Origin: Epichloe hybrida
Lineage: Eukaryota > Ascomycota > Sordariomycetes > Hypocreales > Clavicipitaceae
Assembly: GCA_019022495.1 (NCBI GenBank)
Contig: JAFEKR010000021.1
Span: 806,001 to 870,000 of the forward strand
Length of the DNA stretch: 64,000 nucleotides
Direction: 5' to 3'
Shown here: positions 58,861-64,000 of the stretch, in pieces
How positions within the stretch are numbered: the first letter of the stretch is position 1
Layout: every line of letters starts with the position of its first letter
Translations under genes and position numbers: made by a program
Notes under the pieces: generated by a model
What the model was told of the DNA's origin: nothing
What the model saw: the letters and a program-made list of their open reading frames with translations, nothing else
Database searches by the model: none

Positions 58861-61051
58861 GTAGGGAGTACCTCCTCTTCCTTATGGTTTTAAGGGGTAT
58901 TAGGTCTCTTTTCTATTCCTATTATATCTTTAGTTAGTTTAGAATTACTCTAGGGTTGTAGCTTTAGTTAGGAACTATTAATAGTTCTTTTTCTTTTCCT
59001 TAATAAGATAAAGGGTTATTCTAATCTGTTTATAGAACTCTTATAGTCTATCTAGCGGATTTATGATTACTCCTCTACACTCTGGAATACTATAATAGGC
59101 TTTAATAAGTTAATTCTAGAGTGCCCTTTTAGTTTAGCTTACTTTAGGCACTGCTTATTATAAGTTAGCTAGTCTTTTTGTGAGTTTATTAAAGTATTTA
59201 ATTATTAACTTACTTAGGTTATTATTTGTTATTCCTTATAGGGAAGTGTTATTTTACTCTAGTAGATATCTTTACTATATATTCTTAGTTTTAAATTATT
59301 CTCTTATATAGCTAATAAGCATAAGGAGATCTTATGGTTATCTAGGTTTAGAGAGGTGGTCTATATAGTATTATAGTGCTTTGCCTTTAAGTATAACCTT
59401 AAAAGTATAACTAGCTTATTTAGGCTAGATATTAAGTAACTTACACTTCCTATAGAATATTTAAAGCTTTAATTTAAGGATATTATAATTATTAGCGCTA
59501 TAGAGTTACTCTTTAGGGTATACCTTAGATAAGTTAATAATTTACTTTAGCAAAGGTCTTTAGGTCTGTAGGGGTCCTCTAGGTGTTTCCCTTTATATTT
59601 ATAGAAGGGGTGGTAGGGTCTTTAGGAAGTGAGAGGGTGGCTTTGTAGGTAGTACCCTTAGGGCTTATTATTCCCTCTAATCCTCCTTTTCCTTATATTA
59701 GGAAGGAGGAATTATAGCTCTTTAAGCTATGCTAATAGGGGCACTACTAGCCCTAGATAGTATAGGTTACCTTTATTAGTAACTCTCCTACTTAGGGGCA
59801 TTATTAGTAGTGTTACTAGGGTAATACTACTAACTTGCCTCTAGTAAAGGTATAGGTAAGGGAGTCACCTATAGATGCTTACGAATAGTATCCTTAGGTA
59901 GTCTTAACTCTAGGTTAATTAACATCCTAGGGGAGATTAGCTAGGCCTTCCTAGAGAGGATTAACTTAGTTTTCCTAGGGGAGTCTGGCTTATTAATCCT
60001 TTTAATAGTAATTATACTAATAAATAGGGTGATAGGGTAGGTTGCCTAGTTTTAATATTACTATTATCTAGTAGATTATAGAAGAACTCTTTATTCTATA
60101 GGTTCTTTTAGAAGCCTATATACTTCTTCCTAGCCTCTTTAATTTCTTTAAGAGTTTAAAATCTAAATTCTTCTTAGTTTACTACTTCTTTAAGGTTATT
60201 TACTATCTTAGTACCTCTTCTAATAGTTATATATACTTTATTATAAAGAAAATAGTCTTAAAGTCTATTTTATAAAAGGTCTCTCCCTTCTGCGAACTTA
60301 TCCCTTAACTATTTGTAGAAGTTATTACTAAATTTAGAGAATAGTGTTTTTCTAAATAACCCTTACTCCTTATATTATTTAGTCTTTATAAGGATATAGA
60401 GACTAATTTCCTTAGGTGTTCTTATCTCTTTATATTTAGAACTTCCTATTTATTAAAGTAGTTTTTCTATAATATATTATTAAAGCCTTATAGAGATATA
60501 GGGGTATAGGTTAGTGTAAATAGGGGTTTTTCCTTTATTAAGGTATTTATTACTATCTCCTGTTTTAATGCCTTCTATAGCATTATTATAGCTATTAGTC
60601 TTGCTAGGAACTCTGAATTAACTAGAGGTCCTAGATAGTCTAGCTGTATCTAATATTTTAATTAATTAAGGGAGGTAGATCTTATAATATAAGGAGAAAA
60701 AAAATATAACTATAATTATATACTATATTTTTAGATATAAAGGATTGTGAGGCGAGGTAGTTGACTTTAAATGCGTAATAGAATGCATAATAAAGAAAGA
60801 TAAGGGGATAGCTTAGCTACTAGTATTAAACCTTTCTTTATTATTTTAGAGTCTATATAGATATAGATATTAATACTAAAGTAAGAAGAGAGCTATATTA
60901 TACCTTTCTATTAGCATAACTTATTATTAAACGTAGCCCTCCTATTACATAAGGTAAGTTATTATTAGATAAGCTACCTTTTCTAATTAACCTTACTAAT
61001 CTATGGTGTTTGAAGACTGCGTGGTTATTTATAAAGGTAACTACTAATTAG

Positions 61052-61360
61052 TATTAGATTCATAGGGTATTGAATTTAATGTGTAATATAGTTATAAGCT
61101 TAAAGAATAGTATTGTTATTAATTATTTATTCTAGGCTACGTTATCTATTATTATAATTAATTAAGTTATAGGAAAAGAGAGGTAAAAAGCTAGAAGTTA
61201 TAATATATAAAGGGAAAAGGGGTTACGCGTTTATATCCCTATATTTCCTAGCTAATTAACATGCTAGGTTGTGGGTCACGTGTAGGGTCCGCGCGCAGCC
61301 TGAGCTTCTGCTAGGTAATTGCGGCTGCGACGCGCGATTAATATCACCTTTGTTCCAACA
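61052..61360 (-). repeat. Nested Copia 5' LTR (right copy, 309 bp)
   Basis: It begins TATTAGATTC (mutated) and ends CCTTTGTTCCAACA (intact). The last ~90 bp keep GC-rich stretches such as CGGCTGCGACGCGCG, where the left copy is mutated. Confidence 0.92.
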
Positions 61361-62154
61361 ATAGTATAATAATTATATTTAGACCTATCTTATATCCTAC
61401 TTCTATAGGACTTACTAAGCAAAATATTTACCTAGTAAAATAATAATTAATAAAGTAAGTAGTAGAAAGGGATAGAGTATTACTTAATTTATAAAATTAA
61501 GCTATTCTAAGTATTATAGTTATTTTAAATAATTAGTTTATATTAAGCGCTAGGATAACCCTAGCTATATTAATATTAGGATTTAATTTATTTATAAAGC
61601 ATATAGAAGTTAATAATAACCTAGAGAAGATTAAGGACTTATTAAAACTAGAGAATAATACTAAATTAATCTAAGAAATAAACTTATAGTATTCTAATCT
61701 AAGGGAGGAGAGAAGAGAATTAGTTTAAACCTAAAAGACTATTAGTAAAAATAACTCTTTAAAACCCCTATATTAGTTTAAAGTTAGTAATCTTATATAG
61801 GAGAAAATAAATAAGGAGAATAAGCTAAAGGGGAAGTTTTATAAGACCTAGGGAAAGCTTTTAATAGTAAAGAAAAAGCTATTATTAATATCTTATAAAA
61901 TTAAACTATTAGAAAGTAAATAAGGTTAAAAAATTTATATTAATAATCTAAAGATATATATCCTACGCTAGGAAAGATTATAACTGCCTAGGTTAAATAC
62001 TTAGGATATAGCTAATTAGAATTTAAAGAAGGAGATATAAAATTATTAGGAGATAGAGAATAATAACTAGGGGAAGGAATAACTTAAAATATTACTAAGA
62101 ATAAATTATTAGCTTATAGTATTATAGTTAACACTATCCCAAACCTAGCTAGCC

Positions 62155-62270
62155 TATTAAGGTAGAGAATAGCTAAGGTAATCATTAGTACTATTATTAT
62201 GGAGAACATAGTAGCTAGATGACTGAAGAAAACAACCTACATTATCCCACTCAATTTTGGTACTGCTTCA
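62155..62270 (+). repeat. Gypsy 3' LTR (116 bp)
   Basis: It starts TATTAAGGTAG (mutated) and ends GGTACTGCTTCA (intact), opposite in polarity to the left copy. The last base is 226 bp before the SGT2 start codon. Confidence 0.9.
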
Positions 62271-62496
62271 GGCCCACTGTACATGTATGTACAATGTAAT
62301 GCCAGGCGTGGAACCTGACTGGACCCCACCCAAACATGTCGCGGGGCACCGCCGACAAAGTCACCAACAACGCCCAACTATCAAGCTATCAAACAGCTTT
62401 TGCTCCAGCCTGCTCGCCAATATTTGATATTCCCACCATTTCGAAGGCAGCCTGACTCGCAGACACCGAGGGTTTTCTTCCCTGTCTGTTTCGCTA

Positions 62497-63802
62497 ATGG
62501 TAAGAAACCTCGCCGCCGCCCACTCCGTTCCCAGTGGCCCAAGCTTTCCCTCAATCATGTCCTGCTCGCCTCTACTCTTCGACTTAGATTTGGCTGACGT
62601 TTGGTGTGTGATTCTCTTTTGCCCCCGAATATAGGCTTCTCATCTTACATCCAAGCAGCGCCTGGCGCTCGCCATCTGCGACTTCCTGTCCACTTCCGCC
62701 ACGGATGGCACTCTTACCGCTGAAGATAGGGACTCGGTAGACGTCGCTATCAACTGCATCGCCGAGTCCTTCAAGGTCGATGCCAATGATAAAGATGCCG
62801 TCAAAACTGCCGTCGGCTCGCAGAGCTTGTTGTCCATCTACTCTGTCTACGAGAAGCTGAAGGCTTCGACCGGCGGTGGTGGTGGTGCTGCTGCTGCTGC
62901 TGCTGCCCCTGGCGCCAGCGCCAGCTCTGCTTCAACTGCCGAGCCAACCGAGGAGCAGAAGAAGGAGGCTGAGGGTCTCAAGAGCAAGGGCAATGCTGCC
63001 ATGGCTCAGAAGGACTACCCCGCCGCCATCGATTTGTATATGCAGGCCTTGAAGATTCATCCTTCGAACGCCGTTTTCTTGTCGAACCGCGCTGCCGCCC
63101 ATTCTGCCGCCAAGGACCATACCTCTGCACGCATCGACGCCGAGGCCGCCGTGGCCGTTGACCCAAGCTATACCAAGGCTTGGTCTCGTCTGGGGTTGGC
63201 TCGTTTCGCCATGGGCGACGCCAAGGGCGCTATGGAAGCATACAGCAAGGGCATTGAGTACGAGGGCAACGGTGGCTCCGATGCCATGAAGAAGGGCTAC
63301 GAGACTGCCAAGAGACGTGTCGAAGAAATGCAGGCCGAGGAAGCCAGCCTTCCACGATCATCACCCAGTCCTGGCACCGCTGCTGGGGCCGGTGGTATGC
63401 CTGATCTGAGCAGCCTTGCGTCAATGCTTGGTGGCGGAGGCGGCGGCGGCGGCGGCGGAATGCCTGATTTGAGCTCCATCATGAGCAATCCCATGTTTGC
63501 AAGCATGGCACAGAACTTGATGAGCAATCCTGACCTCATGGGCAACCTCATGAGCAATCCCCGTCTGCGTGAAATGGCCAACCAATTCAGCAGTGGTGGA
63601 GGCATGCCTGACCTCAACAGCCTCATGTCTGACCCAAACATCGCTGATATGTGAGTGCCGGTTCCGATTCCCTCAAGGCCGCAACGGATTGTCAAGAGTA
63701 GTATGCTAATGATGTTCGAAATCCAGGGCTCGTAACATGATGGGAGGTGGTGGTGCTCCGGGTAACGCCCCAGGTAGCGACCAGAACAGCCCGGGCCAAT
63801 AA
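62497..63802 (+). CDS. SGT2: SGT2/SGTA co-chaperone (TPR protein of the GET pathway)
   Basis: This is a cytosolic co-chaperone that captures tail-anchored membrane proteins and passes them to Get4/Get5/Get3, and it binds Hsp70/Hsp90 through its TPRs. Exons are 62497-62499 (ATG only), 62635-63650 and 63727-63802, with introns of 135 and 76 bp, giving 364 residues. The N-terminal dimerisation domain (MASHLTSKQRLALAICDFL) matches the family. An Ala/Gly linker follows, then three TPRs (about residues 105-215: EGLKSKGNAAMAQKDYPAAI, SNRAAAH, AWSRLGLARFAMGD). The Met/Asn/Pro-rich C-terminus (SNPMFASMAQNLMSNP, NPRLREMA) binds hydrophobic clients. The second intron sits in the ATG codon of ADMARNMM. 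A Gypsy LTR ends 226 bp upstream, so the promoter or leader borders transposon DNA. Confidence 0.93.
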
Positions 63803-64000
63803 ATGGACATGCGTGTGGCTGAGAGCTGAAGAACGAGAGGGAATCCAACGGCAAATTAATGCGCTTATGTCGAGACACGGGGAGTTTAGATGCCTATGCA
63901 GCTAAGGGGGTAGATGTGGCAGGCCGACTAGACAATAATCAAAATGGGACACTGTCATCTGTCAGAGAAATGAGCCATGTGCTTATTCGGAGACCACAGC
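63803..64000. other. 3' flank of SGT2
   Basis: This is the presumptive 3' untranslated region and terminator zone of SGT2. No other feature was identified before the window ends. Confidence 0.5.

Larger units (their letters stand above)
54554..61360 (-). mobile_element. Nested Ty1/Copia LTR retrotransposon (6.8 kb), RIP-inactivated
   Basis: Two 309-bp LTRs (54554-54862 and 61052-61360) begin TGTTGGA (mutated to TATTAGA on the right) and end TCCAACA (TTCTAACA on the left). ATAGT flanks both sides (54549-54553 and 61361-61365), the 5-bp target duplication. The minus strand carries a Copia gag zinc knuckle (about 58810-58860, KKCYIYSKEGY) and a fungal-Copia reverse transcriptase (about 56250-56760, including EPYKKSRLII and TNNIISLLDKKF). 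It sits within the Gypsy integrase. Stops are abundant throughout. Confidence 0.92.
46060..62270 (+). mobile_element. RIP-inactivated Gypsy LTR retrotransposon, split by a nested Copia
   Basis: Direct repeats of 116 bp (46060-46175 and 62155-62270) bound a 16.2-kb AT-rich block, of which 6.8 kb is a nested element, leaving about 9.4 kb of Gypsy. A duplicated GGCC (or AGGCC, if the LTR ends in TTC) flanks the pair. The plus strand shows, in order, a gag capsid-like stretch (about 48340-48600), a CCHC zinc knuckle (49116-49157), an aspartic-protease remnant (about 50157-50200), four related modules (51461-52100), reverse transcriptase (52823-52834), an RNase H region, and integrase with its HHCC part near 54119 and its core interrupted at 54554. 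This order is Gypsy. Stops and missense changes throughout show RIP death. It ends 226 bp before the SGT2 start codon. Confidence 0.9.

Noticed and set aside
1..64000. CRISPR arrays, tRNA and rRNA genes
   Set aside because: No regularly spaced identical repeats were seen, and no cloverleaf or ribosomal RNA sequence was recognised by eye. CRISPR is not expected in a fungus, and a covariance search would be needed to exclude tRNAs.

Overview
This window is genomic DNA of a filamentous ascomycete. The genes have short introns (about 70-140 bp) with GTAAGT-type donors and CTAAC/CTGAC-like branch sites. The protein families are typical of Pezizomycotina: FunK1 kinase, siderophore transporter, GPI-anchored cutinase-type esterase, EthD protein and a 27-residue metallothionein. 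The AT-rich blocks carry the C-to-T/G-to-A signature of repeat-induced point mutation (RIP). A sordariomycete, perhaps hypocrealean, is likely, but this is an inference from family flavour only.

Layout. 1-9.5 kb is mostly RIP-degraded DNA: AT-rich relics, a TA-flanked MITE (1605-1806), a two-exon serine-rich hypothetical gene (2536-3660), and a minus-strand Copia element (about 3993-9456) with two LTRs and a TTTAC target duplication. 9.5-12 kb holds small repeats and a pair of GATA-type SreA-like sites upstream of a siderophore transporter (12108-14115). 15-30 kb carries an EthD-family protein, a foldback MITE, a cutinase-family esterase, a DHA2 drug transporter, ILV2 acetolactate synthase (five exons) and a C2H2 zinc-finger protein. 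30-46 kb carries a MITE with a 9-bp target duplication, galactokinase, an unknown 244-aa protein, a metallothionein, a FunK1 kinase and a RING-CH membrane protein. 46.06-62.27 kb is a RIP-destroyed Gypsy element (plus strand) split inside its integrase by a second Copia element (minus strand, 54554-61360). The window ends with SGT2.

How it fits together. The genes are largely unrelated housekeeping and accessory functions rather than one operon or cluster: branched-chain amino-acid synthesis (ILV2), galactose use (GAL1), tail-anchored protein targeting (SGT2), iron uptake (siderophore transporter) and metal buffering (metallothionein). All three large retroelements have lost the reverse-transcriptase Asp-Asp pair to Asn-Asn. 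In each of them RIP damage falls off toward the outer ends.

Exons were placed by hand from splice consensus and reading-frame continuity. No similarity search was run.
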